From assembly GCA_018697195.1 (NCBI GenBank), contig CM031857.1, forward strand, positions 58,152,149 to 58,216,148: a stretch of DNA of 64,000 bases, read 5' to 3'. The notes beneath the pieces are model-generated. The model was not told the origin of the DNA and did no database searches. It saw only the letters and a program-made list of their open reading frames with translations. Positions within the stretch are counted from its first letter, which is position 1. Each line of letters begins with the position of its first letter. Source of the stretch: Certhia americana. Lineage: Eukaryota; Chordata; Aves; Passeriformes; Certhiidae. Shown piece by piece: positions 1 to 14,160 of the stretch. The translations under genes were made by a program, and so were the position numbers.

Positions 1-1369
1 AATTACCCATCTCTTAGTACAGAATGAAATTTAGTTCAACTCTTGGATGCCACATTTTAGACAGTTATACCAGAACCGATCATCCCAAACTCCTTTCGCA
101 GTCAGCAAAGAGAAATAGGCCTTTTTAGGAAGTGAGAACTTTAACGAGTTTTAGGCATCTGCCTTGGGATGAAATGAATTGCACCATGAGACTTTCTTCC
201 CTCTGTGAAGGAAGAATAAACATCTACTAAGCTTCTTAAAAAAAAAAAAAATAAAAAATCTAGTCTTGCAGTCAAGAGAATATTACCTTAGTTGACTACA
301 ACATGCTGTCAGATGTGACAATGAAAATGGCAAATGTAAACTTAGGATTTATTGAATAAGGCGGTAGAAACAGCAATGTTGAGTTAAGTAAATACACAGA
401 TGAGATTTTATCTTAAATACTGTGAACAGGATATCCATAACCAGAAGAATAGTTAGATCAGGAAAAATTAATATGTGAAACTTTTTCAGTTTATGGAATA
501 GATTATAGTATATACACATGACTTAATAGTCCAAGAAAGCCAATCCTGTTAAAGTCTCTGATATTGTATAAAAGAAACTATTGTTTTGTGAAATATTTCA
601 GCAAGTAGAAATCAGTGCCTGCAGAGACAATGTGTAAAAATACTTTTGCAAACACTAGTGCCTTAAGAAGAATGGTCTTAAGTAGATAAAATGATACAAA
701 ATTGGCTACAAATTAGATAAAACCTAAAATGTTATCAAATTTTGGGAGCATTCGCATTCTAAAAGAAAAGTGGAAGTGCAGCTTTATGATTCAGTCCCAT
801 CCCTAATTAAAAGACATGATTACTATCTTTTATAATGAAAAATTATTTTCACATGAATTGTTTAGTTATTTTTTTACCCTAAGTTAAAATACTAATTAGT
901 AAATATTGAACATGCTTGCTAATAAGTAGGATTTTCAAGTTATGTTTTAATAGCTTTTTATTTCATACTGTAATTTAATTACAAACATAAATTATACGCA
1001 ATAATTAGTAATATTGAGAACTCATACAGCAGGTTAAAATTTGTTTTACTGGAATTTGCCTTTTAAAAGCAAGCTATGCAAAGTGTGATCTAGTGCCATA
1101 CTTTGAACACCTGAATTTAGGCAGTAAAGAAACCTTTCAACATATCCTTCATATAGGACACCTATATGGTGTTTATATGTAAATTTCTGTTCATAAGCTA
1201 GTTGTCTAAGTTGCCGTGGAGATCTATAGAGCTTTAATTAGTACAGTGAATGGACCTTAGAGAGCTTTTAAGGCCAAACCCTTTAGAAGTGTCACTCCTA
1301 GCCCACACATAAGACCAGTGCAATTTAAGAAACTCTAGGACATTTGACACAAGATGTGGAGCAGCAGGT
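1..1369. other. AT-rich non-coding DNA, nothing recognised
   Basis: No long open frame and no recognisable repeat, apart from a short A-rich run near 238-258. Plain intergenic or intronic bird-like sequence. Confidence 0.6.
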
Positions 1370-1546
1370 ATGTGGAATAAGCTAAGGCATTTCAAATGGC
1401 ATTAGATGGAAACATTTAAAAGGCATGTGGAAGTGGCGTTTGGGGATATGATTTAGTGGTAAACATTCTGGTGCTGGTTAATGCTTGTACTCAGTGATAT
1501 TAGGGCTCTTTTCCAAACTTTATGATTCTGTGATTCTGTGATACCT
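1370..1546 (+). mobile_element. CR1 LINE 3' end fragment
   Basis: The stretch reads like the last part of a CR1 LINE 3' region. A shortened-domain segment is followed by a 'GATATTAGGGCTCTTTTCCAA' type segment and ends in repeated GATTCTGTGATTCTGTGATA, the octamer-like tail typical of CR1 3' ends. CR1 is the dominant LINE of birds, and copies are usually truncated at the 5' end, as here. No coding capacity remains. The left edge is approximate because the copy is diverged. Confidence 0.7.
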
Positions 1547-3905
1547 AGTTGGAGTACCAGAGCTGAACCTGACAGAAGCACTGTGATGGACTCAAAGCTT
1601 ACTACATCAGCAATATTTAAAAATAAAATTTTCTTTGCAACACAGGTATATGATATGAAATTTACTGCTACAGGAGGCAAGAAGCCAAAACTGACTGAAA
1701 AACTCAAGAAAGAAATTCACTTTAAAATCAGTCAGTATAATGGAGTAGATACAGAGTCAGGCTGAGTAAGCTATGTGTCCTATAGTAACTAACAGCGTGC
1801 TGAATTTTCACAAAAAAAAGGATAGAACTCTAAGCAGAAGGTTATAAATTCTGGTGCTCCTTCACTGTTGTACTTTAGAGGAACTATAACTTGCATCTTA
1901 ACCAGCCTTAAGCCCTAATTGATGTTATGCCTGCTTTTCATCTTATCCAAAAGCCTCTTTTCCAGATCAGAGTCAAGACTCCATCCTAACTTTCTGTTGA
2001 ATTCATTTGGCCATGCAGTATGAGCACTCATTGAAGATACCTTGAGAAGACATTGATCTCCGTTTTGTTATTTCTTCACCTTCTTTTATTTCAGTCTTCA
2101 TTCTCACAATCTATCTTGCCCATTTTTTCTCTCTTTGTAGCTTATACAATCACATCTAATTTCTGTTTTACTATACTCTTCACCTTCTACACACACATGT
2201 TCATGCACACAGTGTATTAACAGAAAGTTAAAATACCTTGGTTCTCTAATCTTTTTTATTTTCCCTACGCTCTTATGCCCATATATTCCTTTCCAGTCAA
2301 AAAAGTAGAAACAAATACGCAAACAGCAGTACCATGAAGTTGTGTATAAAATGAACCTAAGTAACCATGTAATTATTCTCACTCTTGCCACTGCTCTTTA
2401 TTGCTCTCACTTATTGTGTCATCTTTCATATTGCAAGACTGTAGGCTCCTTGGGGAAGGGACCACATCATTTATTTTCTCTTTGAAGTACCTTCAGCACC
2501 TCAGGCGTTTTGCAAGTAACAAATAATAATAATAACCATTAATCAGGTAATGGGATCAGTAGAAAGCACCAGTCACCAGCAATTAAAATCTTAGCAACAG
2601 TTGGCAGGTTCCCACTTCAGAATTTAGAAAGCCTTTTCTTTCCGCTCCTTTCTAATTAAGAAGCCAACTTGGTTTACCCAACATGAAACACAGGACCTCT
2701 CAACTGGCCTTCTATTTCCTACACATTTCTCCTCTTCAGACTGAAAGGATATGAGTAAAATGTATCCTTCCATTTAAGTAACCCATAGTTTCAAATATAT
2801 ACCTGTTTTCTGATCACTCCAAATAGCAAAGGAGATTAAACTGAAGTTCTAGATTCAGTTGAGAGCACACTGAAATTGCTAGAGCTCAAGGAGCAGGTGA
2901 TGTTATTTGATTTTTTCAGTTGCTATTGAAATCCAAAGAGTTTTCAGCACCTAACTAGTATAATCAAAGATGTCTGAACCCAGGATGACACAGCATTTCC
3001 ATGCAGCTGGTAACAAGAGGTATTTTTATACTGCAGCTTGTCTTTGTTGTTGGAAACAGGCAAATGAGGGCTCTTTTGCTCCTTTTCTTTTTCGAGTCCT
3101 TTGCTCACAATGGTATAAAATATGTTTTCAATAGCATTTCTAAATGACCAGTTGATATTAAGATTTTCTTCCCCCTGACTGGTAATGACTAGGCGTATAG
3201 TCTGTTTCTGCATTTCATCTATTAACATCTTATTCTATTTTTGTCTATCCAAAGCTGTCATATAATTATTCTTTACAGTTTTAATTATAAAAAAACACCA
3301 TATAATGTTGATGAAAAGCATTTAATTTCACTTCTAGTACTTAGAAAATTTCCAGAATAATTAAGGGAAAGATGCTTTCTTTATTGAAACAAATAAAGTG
3401 TCTTAATTGAAGATATTGATAGAGGCACACTTTAGGCACAGATCATTATGGAATTCTAGTTGTATCAGAATACACCTGTTTAGTCTCCAAATATTTTTCT
3501 CAAGACCCATTGTTTTCCTCCCCAGTTCTATCACTCTTTTCAATATAATCTAAACGTTTATTCTACTTAGCTTTACCTATAGTAAAACTATGCCTAGTTT
3601 TCTTCCCCTGATCTATTCATATTTTGAAGACTAAATATTCACACCTATTAATATTTATATCTCTAAATAAACCAGATACTGAAATACTCACATATCCATA
3701 CTTTTTCTATATATTTTTGTATCTAATAATTGGCTCTAAACTAAGGTCATTCGGTTTTAACCTTGTATTATATGTAAGCTCATAAAAGGCATATGCACAT
3801 AGCTTCTCTATATTTATATATCAACAGATAAAACCTAAATGGCTTATATAAATAAATTCTGAAAACTCATTTCTGCAGAATGCCAAGGTTTGCAGGAGAT
3901 AAGTA

Positions 3906-3978
3906 AAAAAACAAAAAAAAACAAAACCAAAAAAACCCAAACAAAACCAAAAAACACACCAAAAAAAAAAAAAAAAAC
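3906..3978. repeat. A/C-rich low-complexity tract
   Basis: Runs of A broken by C and CC, ending in a run of 17 or so A's. On the minus strand it makes an artefactual open frame rich in Phe and Leu. Similar A/C or T/G tracts occur at 24.1, 50.0 and 53.2 kb. Confidence 0.8.
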
Positions 3979-6900
3979 AAGTGAGGGAGGTGGATGGAGA
4001 GGAGACTACTAAGTGAAATTATTTTTTTACACAAATATTTATACACATATATAACAATTGTCACAGAGATCCAGATGTCTTGTATGCTTTACTCTCTTTT
4101 TTTATTCTTTTATTCCAGTAACTCATTTATAATTTGGATTACAACCTCTTGGGGACACAAGACATATTTTATTTCTGCTGTGAGAGACACTGCATACCTT
4201 TAGGGATTTGACACTGAACACCAATGTGGATGGCTTCATTTCTGTACTTCATATTCCACATGCTGCCCTGATATTACTTCCCACAGCATGTAATTTGGAG
4301 AAAGATGTTATTTTCCATGTCTTTAAAAATTTGCCAACACAGCTGCCAGAAGATGTGGTTAGAGCATGTGGTAGCACACTTGTGATATTTTATCCACAGA
4401 GTGGAAAAAAGTAGCATCAAAATCCTCTTTCAGGAATTTTTTAAAAACTTGAAATCCTAGGCTTGCATGGGGGAATCTTGAAGGATATTCACTTTGCTAG
4501 TGAGAGTGTTTGAAGTGTTGAATTTTATTGGTGCTACCCACTATGCTGGCTGGATTTGCAAGCTTTTATGCCCTGTTGATACATTTTGTGCTTAGTGAAA
4601 TGAGAATCCTCCCACATTCAGCTTTGTAATTATGAAATCTTCCTCTCTCATTGATTCATGACAAAATATTCTAAGTGTTGGAGAGAGTGGTGGTGTGTTC
4701 TTTGGTTGTTTCCCCAAGGAGAGTGTGTGGACAATGTATAGGAACTCACCCATAAACTATATGACAGAGCAGGACTGGATATAGACTTAGGAAAAGAAGC
4801 AGATAGGGAAGAAGGTTACAGGACCATACTACTACTGCTTGAGAGGGATCACACTCCTGGCAATGGGAGATTACAAAGAAGTGACAGAAAGAAATAAAAG
4901 TTCATTAATCCATTGCCTGTGCTCTAACCCTGAATTACTATGTATCTCTTAGTGTTCTGCTTGATATTTCCTGTTTGACTTTTCTGCCCCTGAACCCTAA
5001 GTAATTGTTATAACATATGCATGGTGAATGCAGACACTTAGCTACTAAAGAGTCTGCACTCACTACATTATCACTACAGTGCTGGGAGTGTGCTGACTCT
5101 TAGGTGATAAAGACTGATAACTGATAGTGTTCTCACCTACTGGGTGTTGTATACATTGGCCCCTTTCTCCATTAACCCACACACCAAATAGCTAAACCAT
5201 GACATTATATGATAACATTTTCTGAGCTGAAAAAATGCTGGTTGGTTTTTTTTTCCTATTTTGTTATGCTGCTTGAACTTGATATATTACAAGGCTTCAG
5301 CAGCATTTGATTTACAACATTACAGCCAAGACTCTTATTGTTAACATTAAGCAATGCTGTTGCAGGCAATGGTTTCACATACATTGTACTGCAGCACTGC
5401 ACCCTTTGGTTGTGACAGATTTTTTTGCTATGCTATTCAGTGATCAGGCATATATTGAGCAAAATCACTGAGCCGGGTTTTATAAATACATAACTGATGA
5501 TTACATTTCCCTCACAGCCTCATCTGCAGTCTTATGCCTTGCAGTTCACTGCCTTTAACCAGCGTGTGTCTCTGATAATTGGTTTTCTTCTGGCATCATT
5601 TCTGGAGCTAGTGTTGAGTGGGAGTATAGTGCAGGCTGTTCTTGTCCTTTCATGTGGGAGGAGATACTGTGATTTCAGCCAACACCCCAGCATTTAGCTT
5701 CTGAGCTGCCCAAATCTAAGCTTTTCCCGTAGCGTTTAAACAAGATTTATGTTCTGAGTTTGGGACTGGCAGTTACTTTACTGCCTGTTGTGTTGTGTGA
5801 GCCAGTGTGACCAGGGGCCTTGCACCCAGCAGAGTCAGTGGAGGATGAGGTCACTTTTTGAGGCTTTCTTTGATCACACAGCTGCATCCAGGGGAGGAGG
5901 ATTGACTGTGGGGAGGACAAGGGAGGTGGTGAAATTTCCCTTGGATCGTAAATCCTTAGAAGAGGAATCTCAGTATTTTTCTCGCCTCTTGGCTAACAAA
6001 CTAATATTTAAGGGAAACTATTCTTGCCAAAATTTTGAAGAGGCTGATTTCCTTTGCCTGGCAATTTGCTGGAATGCTTTTGTAAAAAATGTGCACTACC
6101 TCTTTACTTGAAAAGAGCTTTGGTTTAAGGATCCTAACTCTGGAGTGGCTTTGTAGCTCCTTGTTCACTAGAGAAATATTTGTCCTGCCAACTTTGCAAC
6201 CATTCTTATTCCTTCAAGATTTCATCTGAGTATTTTCTTCTCCATGGTTGCTTGTGAATACTTGATCCCAACATACATTTATCAGATGTCTTCAGTCAAA
6301 TGCCAGGGAATGAGGTATCTTTCAGCATCCTTGGTGCATCTTTTCCTGCAAGACTGCAACAGTATGGGAAGATGACTGGCATTAAAATTAGAGAAAATTC
6401 ATGAGTTTTATTCACATTATAACAGAGATTATAACAGTACAGAAAACACAAGGTGAAATGCAGTTACTGCTTCCTGGATGGAACACGGTTGGCACTCACA
6501 GAATCTATTTCATGATGATTCTTCACACACAGCCTGCAACCATTAACATGCACCATAAGTACATGTTAATCAGGGCTAAACAGAAGGTAGAGCAGAGTGA
6601 ACATACTGTGGCCAGGCTATGCTGAAATCTTTGCAGTGATGGGAACTCAATGGTGTCCTGTCGCTGATAAACCTCACAACAATTCCAGCCAAGGGAGATA
6701 GGAGAAAATGTCTTGCTGCCAAGCTAGCAACTGTTGATGAGTTTGATTCATTATAATCTGATTTTAATACTAGCACACACCTCCAACCCAAAGCTACCAG
6801 CCTTCAAGGTATGACCACCCCTCAATGAGCTAGAGCTATATATTTTATCAACTATATCTTTAAGAGAGGAGCAAGAGAATTTAACACCAATCGTAATAAA

Positions 6901-9900
6901 ATATGTAGGACTGAAGTCACTCAAGCTCCACTTAAACGTAAAGAAATACTACGAAAATTAGTTAGGGATGGGGGAAATTTGGGGAAGATTCTGTTGTAGC
7001 TTCTGGATCGGCTACCTAGAATTCCACTCTTGGAATGGCTACCTAGAACAGAGGCTAGACAGAGTTAAGAGGGTAAAGTGTATATTCATTAAAGACCTTC
7101 AATAGATACACCTTGGGGAAACAATGGAGTTCAGAGTTATACACTAATGCAGTACAGGATCTGAAAAATATAAAAGCTAAATGTTTAAGTCATTGGGTTA
7201 ATGGACTGAACTTGTCTTCTCCACCATAGTAATCCCACTAACTAATAAACATACTCTATGTGTGCTGAATGATTGTCTAGCGAGATTTCACTGGTGATTA
7301 GAGCTTGTCTGTATATTATTTCAATTATATTTTTGCAATCAGATTTAATGACCGGCAGTCTTTGAACCTTAACCTGTCATAATTTTCTATTATCAGTGTG
7401 TTTATTAACAAAGCATGTTATTCCCTTAACTGTTTAGTCTGAGTGTTTCAAGGGTGACAGCACTCAGCAGCAGCAGATGACATACTCAACTAAAATTGAA
7501 GCAATACAGGAGGGGGTCCCTCTTTAAAGGATTTGACTCTGATATGCTGTTGGCACATGTCCTAGAACAAGTTAGTTGAACTGCACTCCAATACCGCAGG
7601 CTGATCAGTGGAGTCCCAATAATGGGACTGTGACAGACTGGTCGGGCATGAGGGTGTCAGCTTTCCTGGGGTGTTGACAGATTGATCAAACAAAAAAGGT
7701 TCAAGGAAACCTCCCTTTCATGTGACAGTCAGGAATCATAAAGTTTCAGAACATGAAGGAATACTCTTTTCCTCTTGATTCTTGTGTTCAGCTGCTATCC
7801 TTAGATGGACCACAATCCCTGATACTCAAAAGATCTATCATATAATTCATCTTGTAGGTCTCAGCATATTACCGAGTGTAAGGTAACCTTAAAAACAACT
7901 TTACATCAATAGAGATAGAAGGATAGTAAAGCATAATTTAAAAAAATAGAAAATATGATAACAGATTGACTTTAGTTACAGTTAAGTGCCTGGGACATGT
8001 TAGAGGAGTTACAAATGAGAAATGAGCCAGAAGTTGACAGACCATCTTAGTTATACATCAGACAGCTTAACTTTAACAGAATACCATGACTGAAGAGTAG
8101 ATGTTTATCATACACAAATTAGAATAACTTCATAATTCGAATGTCCTACTGTTTTATATAATGTGACTTTACATTGCCAAAACGATAGTCATTGAAGTTT
8201 ATACCAAGATTTTGTTCCCCTGTTGCAGAACTTGTAATTTATGCCAAAGTACCCATCTGGAGACATCCTCAGAACTTCATTGGAATACAGTCTTTGAATT
8301 AAGGAGGTTTGACAAGGTTTCATCCCTGTGTTGCTATCTTTTTAATGGTCTTTAAAATAAAATATAAATATTTGAGTATAAACATATTTTTCTTATATAA
8401 TATTCCTATAATCACAGATTTAATAAGCTGACTTTTTATATATGAAGCAATATATATTAAATTCACTATGTTTTTTGCTAAAGAATGCTATGACTTCTTT
8501 ATTTATTTATTACTTCAGACTTTAAATTAAAAAGAAACACTTATTGCAGGGGGTGTTTTATTTTTTTTTTACTTTTATTTATTATTTTATATTTATTACT
8601 TTGTCCTTCTGTTTTTCCTAGGTAGCTTCCTTAAATTCCCTGGACTCTTAACTGTGTCTGGAATTCAGTAATATCCTGGGGCACCAATATTGTATGGTCA
8701 CTTTGCACGTGTAACAAGGCTTTTTTCAGTGATAAACTCCAGGACTACTCCTAAGTTAGTGATAGATTTGGCAACAGTAGTCGAAACTTTGCCTGAGTGT
8801 CATTTTCACCTTGATAGTAGGTATTTTTAAGGAATGAGCCATTTTGAGCAAATATCTTGATTGCCTAGCTGCCCTGAGGGTTCAGTCACACAGATGTGAC
8901 ATCTAGGCTTTGCCTGAGGTTCCTTTTCAATTTGCCCTCACTTAGTCCTGTGTTAGTCCTCAAGTATGTTCCTTTCTGGATTTACTTTTAAAGCATCTGC
9001 AGCTGCTGCTTATACTCATGTTGCTGCATAACAACCCTGTTCTTTAGATAGCATGAAATTTCTATTTCTCCACCTACAAAAGCAACTAATATATTTTACT
9101 CTATGCACAGTTGAAAAGTTTTACCTTTCGCTTCCATAAGCTCGTGATCAAGCTCTAAGCAGGCTTCTCTGTAGGACTTTTAGAGAAAGATCAACTCTTT
9201 TGCTTTCTTCTGGGATATCCATACATATGGATTAGTTAGCATGCATACAGTGATTCCAGGCAACAACTCATAGTGCAGTGCATAAGATATTGATCCACTC
9301 ATGCTTCTAATATTAAATGCCTTTAGCTGGTTAATAAGAAAGAGAAACTGATCCCTGGCCTAGGAGAAAAATGGCACTGACTGTTATTATTCACCATCTT
9401 TAAGACTAGACCCTTTGACATTGACTTGTCTAAGAGGGATCTGTGTGGAGTACACCAAACAGAGACAGGGAATAAGCTGTCATTCATTTACCAACATGAA
9501 ATCAGCCTTTAAAATTCCTTTTTAAAGGAATGTAATCCCAAGAGGGAAACACACTACTGAGGATAATAACTTTCTTGCTTCTTGCTCTCTTCTCCGAAGG
9601 ATCTCAGGCCATTCTGGACAAACTTCCAAATGCATTTGAGAAGAGAGTTGGGGAAGAATTCACAAATGCTGAAAGTCAGTTTGAACCTAGGTTATTCATA
9701 TTGCTTTAGACAACTCTGTCCCTTTGCAAGGACCAGATCTAATAGAGAATCTTATCCCTCCACCGGGCCTTCAACCTGATTAAAGGATTGCTCCCTTCTT
9801 AGTATATTAGAGAGGGGTTCACAGTACATTTGCTATGAAGAACTGTACTTCTGAAGGTCTGAGTTTTGACATGTAGTATGGTGAGATCTGGAGGAACATA

Positions 9901-9929
9901 CTCTTAGTTATCATATTTTGAGTCTTGAT

Positions 9930-9951
9930 GTTTGTTTGTTTGTTTGTTTTC
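9930..9951. repeat. (TTTG)n microsatellite
   Basis: Five tandem units of GTTT, unit length 4. Confidence 0.85.
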
Positions 9952-12900
9952 CTGTAAATTTATTTTTTCTTAAAAAGCTACACTACCCTCTTCTGTTTTA
10001 TTGTCATCTGCTTTAAACATCCTCAGTTTAATTTCCCACTGTGCTTCAGTTTAATTCAAAGTGCCTCCTACATGTTATAGATTTGCTTACATTCTTGTAT
10101 ACACATAAGAGAGGCATGAAGATTACTTAAGCATTCACTTTAATTTATTCATAGAAATAAATTTCTACAAGAATCAGTATACTAGCCTGAATATTTTATT
10201 TTATGTTTGTGTTCATTTCTCTGCATATTTGTACATTCTTTGCCCTTTTGTGGTCTTCTGTTTAAAATTGTTTTAAGAGTAAACATATTGTTAAAATATT
10301 TTTCCAAACTGTGCTCTGCAAGTTGCCTCAAAAATAACATAATCATTCTCCTTTAAGCTAGATTTTGCTATGTATATTGAAACAACCCTTACCTTTGCAT
10401 TATATTTTAAACTACCTGATATAAATTTACCATTGTGTTGAATAAAATGACATCTGGTAATTAAGATATTTAGATGTGCATAAAATGTTGTCAATCTGAG
10501 TTAAAAAGCTCATAGAAAAGCCTCATGGGAGGTTATCCTTAAGAGTTAAATAGTCTGCACTAGAAAAAATATATATCTTCTGAACATCTTGTGAACAATA
10601 TGAAAATGCCTTAATATGCTCTGTGGTACAAAGGAGATAACTGCTACATTTTGATTTGCATATGTTTCCACTAAACCTTTTATTGTAAAGGGACAGAGGC
10701 TCACCTTTTATGAAGTCTGAAAACTATAAGTTGATGAAAAAGAAATATTGTTAAATATCTTCGGAAGTTAACAGTTTCAGCAGGCATAGTTCCTCCTGTA
10801 GATAGGAAAATTAAAAAACTCAGATGCAATATATTTCTGATATCAGTTTTCAGCTAGCATAAATAGTAACAGTTGATAATCAAAGAGATCTGGATTTGTT
10901 ACAGCCAGCATCTAATAGATTTCCAATTTAAGCATGATTTTACTTTCATATAAATTATCCAATACACTAAGTGGTTTTTTTCATCATCAAATCAATACAA
11001 TTTTCAAAAAAACTGCATTTTGATAGTCTACAGGCATAGTTACTTGAATGTTTCAGTACTATTTAACAATCAGCCATTTAGCACTTCTATTTGAAATTGA
11101 TCATTAAGATTCATTTTGCCTCACTGCAACTATTTGTAAACATTGTCCTCACTTTTCTTGTGTCTTCATTCATAGCCTGTCATCTTCACATTAATTTGTA
11201 ACCTGTTAGAGTCACTCTAAAGCATCAGCAACAGACCTCTTATTAGAATCCCACTGATAAAGTGAACTATCAGGTAATAACTGAGATAACTGATCACACT
11301 AAAATGAATCATTGATTAAAAATCCCATGGAATGAAGGTACACAAACACTGAGCCATGTCTCTCCCTTTCCTGCAATAAGGGCTAAGTGGTCAGTGCTCA
11401 ATCACATAATTGAGACAATTTATCACTTGAGAAAATTGCTTGTAAATCTATCAACAACATTTGCCAGAAAATAGATGTAGGAAAAATTTGAAAATATCCC
11501 ACCAATATTCCCTTTCAAACCATTTGACATGTGCAGACTGATTGAAGGAAATGTATCTTTTTTGTGTGCCTTGTACAGGATCTAAACAAGCAAGCTCTGG
11601 TAGCTACCACCATTCAAAGCAGTTTGCTCATAATGACCAATGAAACCTTTTTCCTTGAGGATCTCTGTCCTGTCTCTGTAAAGATTTTTACTCCACTACT
11701 GACTTACCCCTTGTTAGCTCATTTGAAAGAAAGCTTATTATCATCTCATCTGGCTTCCTTAGATGCACCAAACCCAAAATGCTTTCCTTTCCATTTCATG
11801 TCTTGGGCATGCATTACAACAGTCCAATCTCTTTTCATATGAAGTCTCATAAGCCTTCAAACAATATCCTGAGTTTCTTTTTGTGTCTCCTGCTAATTGG
11901 GCAAATGAAAGCACATTCACATCTGGTTAAGAGCTCCAGCTGTTGTGTCTGGCTAGCAAAGCGCGCAGCTGGTCAATTCCCAGCTGTCCCTTAGGAAAGG
12001 CATTAATAGATTCTCTATCTTTCTCTCCTAATTTTTTCTCAAAAAATCATTGAAAAATGGTCTCTTTCTGATCTCTATTCCTTTATGAAATTTGCTCAGA
12101 ACTGCCTGTTATAATAAAGATTTTTTCAAGTGAGAGGATACAGAAAGAGAAATAGTGCAAATTTCCTTAGGAGAATGGTTTAGATTAAAAATGTCTAAGA
12201 TTTCCATTTACCAGCATGGTAATTCATATGAACAGTTTATCTTCTGTGTAACAAAATGAAAAAAACCTGTGCCTTGTTTGAATAGAGCATCTCTGAGCCA
12301 TTTGATGACCCCTTATTAAGCTGACATTGGGCAATACTTGATTACAAGCCAGACATTTTTTCTAATGTCTTAATTTCAATGGGAAGAAGGCCTGTATGTG
12401 TACTCAAATGGGACATGATCCCACATGCAAGGAAGGGAAGAATGTAGAAAAACTCCTCTCTATTACATTCAAGAACAGAGAAATCTGGGACCATGTGCAG
12501 CAATTGAGGTCTTACAGCCCCATAGATGAGGGTCCCAGTGAGGATTATCTGGAGATCGGGACATCTGATATCAATATCACTGAAACAGGAACAGGTAGAG
12601 AATTATCACCATGTAAGAGGGGAGAGAAACAGGTTTGTTTAGTTTTTTTTTCACTCAGAAGGACATAATACAGGATAACAATGAATCTTTTTCTTTTGCA
12701 TGTTTATTTTCTCTGTTCTTATAAGTCTAAAAATATTGTAAAGAACCATATCACTTGCTCCATTTTTTCTTATACAGTTTGCACCTTAATTAAAACAAAA
12801 TCCCCTAAATTCTATAGATCCCATCACCCAAAGTAAGTACAGTTTGGAAAAGACTTATTTTGGAAATTATTACACTGATGTGATGCTGGCTACAAAACAC

Positions 12901-13769
12901 TGTGATGGTTAAGCAGCAGGAGGGAAATCCTCAGTCTGCAGAAGTTAATGAGAGCTTTTTCACTGGCCCCCAACAGTCTTCAGTCTTTGCTTACCACACT
13001 CTTCATAACTATCCCATTGTGACCCAGCTTGCTTTTTCTTTTTTTTCTTTTTTTTCTTCTTTGGCAAATTCTTACATGTTATACTAGAGGATTAAAGGCC
13101 TGTTACAGAGAAGTACCGCGTTCAGAACACTTTACTCAGAACTTTGGTTTAAGGGCTGTCCCAGTTCCAGAGTTGATTTTTGTAGTAGCCAGGAGGGACA
13201 TGGCCAAGACACACAGGTTATTCTGTATCATTTGTTATAACTTTCTAGGGACAGGGGGAGGGTGGTAGGGTGGCGGAGGGAGGAGGGAGTGGTAGGGTAT
13301 TGTTGGATATTTCCACAGGGTGAGCAACAGAGTTTCTTTTCTTGTATACTCTGTCATTAATATTGTTGTTGTAACTGTTCATTTTCTTATCTTACTGATC
13401 TTTCCCATTAATTGTTCTTGTCTCAACCCCTGATCTTTCCCTTTTGTGCCTTCAATTCTTCTCTCCGACTTACTGCCGGGGGAAGGATAGGGAGAGTGAC
13501 TGAGGGGTGCATGGTTTGGAGTGGTTTCAGTGGAAACACTAAACTGGAGAATAGCTTCCCTATACCATGACAATGGATCATATACAGCTGGAATACCAAC
13601 ATTTATTGATTTATGTAATACCTATCTATTAAATATATCTTTGTTCATATTATTGTACATTTTATATTTTTAAATAAAAGTTTTTGAAGAGACTTGGAAG
13701 ATGTATTTAATCTAGGCAAAATGAAAGACAACGTTTTTGTGTGCAGAAAGATGGATGGAACACGACTCC

Positions 13770-14160
13770 TATTAGGGAAGGCTGAGAGAATTGGGATTGT
13801 AAGACTGCTAAAGACAAGGTTAGCCTAATTGCAGTCTTCCAGTACCTTAAGGGAACTGACAGGAAGATGGAGAAAGAATGTTTGCAGCAGCATGTAATGA
13901 CAGGACAAGAGGAATGGGTTCAAACTGAATAAGAATATATTTAGTTTTGATATTAGGAAAAAATTCTTTACTGTGAGGATGGTGAGACACAGGAGCAGGT
14001 TGTCCAGAGAAGTTGTGGGTTCCCCATCCCTGGAAGTATTTAAGGGCAAGTTGGATGGGGCTCTGAGCAACCTGGTCTAGTTGAAGGTGCCCCTTGCCCT
14101 GGTAGAGAGTTGGAACTAGATGCTTATCAAGGTCCCCTTCCAACCCAGCTGGTGTAAATG
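13770..14160 (+). mobile_element. CR1 LINE 3' end fragment
   Basis: This is the end of a CR1 copy on the plus strand. The order of recognisable blocks is the one seen after the reverse transcriptase of CR1: 'GGCTGAGAGAATTGGGATTG', a 'CAGTACCTTAAGGG' block, 'GACAGGAAGATGG', 'GTTGTCCAGAGAAG', 'CCCATCCCTGGAAGTATTTAAG' like text, 'GTTGGATGGGGCTCTGAGCA' and 'CCCTTCCAACCCAG'. No open frame spans it. Minus-strand open frames of 81 and 107 codons here are chance readings across the element. Confidence 0.85.

Larger units (their letters stand above)
1547..13769. other. Long AT-rich gene-free stretch
   Basis: About 12 kb with only short open frames (up to 107 codons, at 5,788-6,111) that resemble no family I know. 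An A/C-rich low-complexity tract lies at 3,906-3,978, a TTTG repeat at 9,930-9,951 and T/C and G-rich tracts at 13,029-13,060 and 13,245-13,290. The block 5,500-6,110 is slightly less AT-rich than its surroundings, but I see no splice-bounded exon pattern I can defend. Regulatory elements cannot be judged by eye. Confidence 0.5.

Noticed and set aside
5788..6111. 107-codon open frame as a small host gene
   Set aside because: No recognisable domain, no splice or promoter context, and length within chance for this much sequence.
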